Notes under the pieces: model-generated
The model's input: the letters and a program-made list of their open reading frames with translations, nothing else
Databases searched by the model: none
Told to the model about the DNA's origin: nothing
NCBI GenBank assembly: GCA_947445495.1
Contig: CANFEI010000075.1
Location: forward strand, 1 to 6,506
DNA: 6,506 bases
From: Alcaligenaceae bacterium
GTDB lineage: Bacteria > Pseudomonadota > Gammaproteobacteria > Burkholderiales > Burkholderiaceae
Direction of reading: 5' to 3'
Shown here: positions 5,747 through 6,506 of the stretch, piece by piece
How the letters are laid out: each line of letters starts with the position of its first letter
How positions within the stretch are numbered: position 1 is the stretch's first letter
Translations under genes and position numbers: made by a program

Positions 5747-6506
5747 AAACCCTACGACTTCCCCGACGCAAAAGGACATTTTGGTCCCTACGGTGGTGTG
5801 TTTGCCGCCGAGACACTCATGCAGGCGATTGAAGCATTGCGTCTGGCTTACGACAAATACCGTAATGATCCAGACTTTCTGGCTGAATTTGAATACGAAC
5901 TCAAGCACTTTGTGGGTCGTCCCACGCCGGTCTATCATGCGCGGCGTTGGTCCGAAGAGCTCGGGGGCGCGCAAATTTGGTTCAAGCGCGAAGACTTAAA
6001 CCACACGGGTGCCCACAAAATCAATAACAGCCTCGGTCAGGCTTTGTTGGCGCGGCGCATGGGTAAAAAACGCATCATCGCTGAAACCGGCGCAGGCCAG
6101 CACGGCGTGGCGACGGCAACAGTCTGTGCGCGCTACGGGATGGAGTGTGTGGTGTACATGGGCATCGAGGATGTCAAACGCCAGTCGCCCAATGTGTTCA
6201 GAATGAAGTTGCTCGGAGCAACCGTGGTCCCCGTCGAATCAGGTTCCCGCACACTCAAAGACGCGCTCAACGAGGCGATGCGTGATTGGGTGACTAACGT
6301 TGACAACACGTTCTACATTATTGGCACCGTAGCCGGCCCTCACCCTTATCCGATGATGGTGCGTAACTTCCATTCGGTGATTGGTAAAGAATCCATTGAG
6401 CAAATGCCGCTGTACGCAGGCCGTCAGCCTGATTACGTGTTGGCGTGCGTCGGTGGTGGCTCAAACGCCATGGGTATTTTCCACCCCTATATTCCCTTCG
6501 AGAACA
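5744..6506 (+). CDS. trpB: Tryptophan synthase beta chain, cut by window edge
   Basis: The frame encodes 254 codons of a protein that normally has about 400 residues and has no stop inside the window. TrpB is the PLP enzyme that condenses indole, channelled from TrpA, with L-serine to make tryptophan. Visible motifs are [10 protein letters not shown] (11-20), the PLP-binding HTGAHKINN with K92 (Salmonella K87), [13 protein letters not shown] with E114 (Salmonella E109), [26 protein letters not shown] and the phosphate-binding GGGSNAMG (237-244). All expected residues in this part are intact. It starts with TTG rather than ATG. As I recall, the N-terminus [17 protein letters not shown] is very close to that of Bordetella-type TrpB. 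The usual proteobacterial neighbour trpF is not upstream; relA is, 154 bp away, so trpB (probably with trpA beyond the edge) appears to have its own promoter. Confidence 0.97.
   Translation, partial: MKPYDFPDAKGHFGPYGGVFAAETLMQAIEALRLAYDKYRNDPDFLAEFEYELKHFVGRPTPVYHARRWSEELGGAQIWFKREDLNHTGAHKINNSLGQALLARRMGKKRIIAETGAGQHGVATATVCARYGMECVVYMGIEDVKRQSPNVFRMKLLGATVVPVESGSRTLKDALNEAMRDWVTNVDNTFYIIGTVAGPHPYPMMVRNFHSVIGKESIEQMPLYAGRQPDYVLACVGGGSNAMGIFHPYIPFEN

Noticed and set aside
5692..5832. A 46-codon plus-strand ORF with two close Trp codons (FWSLRW) overlapping the trpB start, resembling a Trp leader peptide
   Set aside because: Its Trp codons lie inside the trpB coding region, no ribosome-binding site precedes its ATG, and no terminator/antiterminator pair follows, so attenuation is not supported.
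5549..5974. A 141-codon minus-strand ORF with a CPDC sequence across the relA-trpB gap
   Set aside because: It is antisense to the well-supported relA end and trpB start, and its cysteines are a chance product of the non-coding gap.
1..6506. Search for mobile elements, CRISPR repeats, tRNA or rRNA genes, toxin-antitoxin pairs or a new defence system
   Set aside because: Nearly all sequence is accounted for by recognised housekeeping genes with short gaps; I saw no terminal repeats, spacer arrays, tRNA-like folds or unexplained gene clusters.

Overview
The window looks like a stretch of an ordinary chromosome from a betaproteobacterium of the order Burkholderiales, most likely an Alcaligenaceae relative. 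This rests on recalled protein resemblance (intracellular PHB depolymerase N-terminus, VENYW-ending ferredoxin reductase, 107-residue FdxA, TrpB beginning [17 protein letters not shown]) and on moderate GC content. No database search was possible.

Layout. At 1-311 (minus) is the 5' part of phaZ, an intracellular polyhydroxyalkanoate depolymerase that runs off the left edge. A gap of about 200 bp (312-509) holds three inverted repeats but no convincing gene. At 510-1644 (minus) fdxA (7Fe ferredoxin) is followed by fpr (ferredoxin-NADP+ reductase), and the two reading frames overlap by about 38 bp. A 165-bp divergent promoter region (1645-1809) separates them from a plus-strand run: pncB (nicotinate phosphoribosyltransferase), a small RidA-family protein 18 bp downstream, and a monofunctional RelA (p)ppGpp synthetase 9 bp after that. 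A further 154 bp carries a plausible promoter and a small structured leader, followed by the 5' two-thirds of trpB (tryptophan synthase beta), cut by the right edge.

How the genes fit together. fdxA and fpr form a redox pair that moves electrons between NADP(H) and iron-sulfur partners. pncB salvages nicotinate into NAD. The RidA-like protein probably clears reactive enamine/imine intermediates of PLP enzymes. RelA makes (p)ppGpp on starved ribosomes. phaZ and trpB belong to carbon-store mobilisation and tryptophan synthesis. The pncB-ridA-relA spacing suggests one transcript, so NAD salvage, metabolite-damage control and stringent signalling may share a promoter; this is inference.

Nothing indicates a mobile element, phage, CRISPR array, RNA gene or novel defence system. 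The points of interest are small: the fdxA/fpr overlap, the RidA-RelA junction with a TTG start and no ribosome-binding site, a RelA whose hydrolase site is replaced by a Pro/Ala/Ser-rich loop, inverted repeats upstream of phaZ, and trpB separated from trpF with its own TTG-initiated leader.
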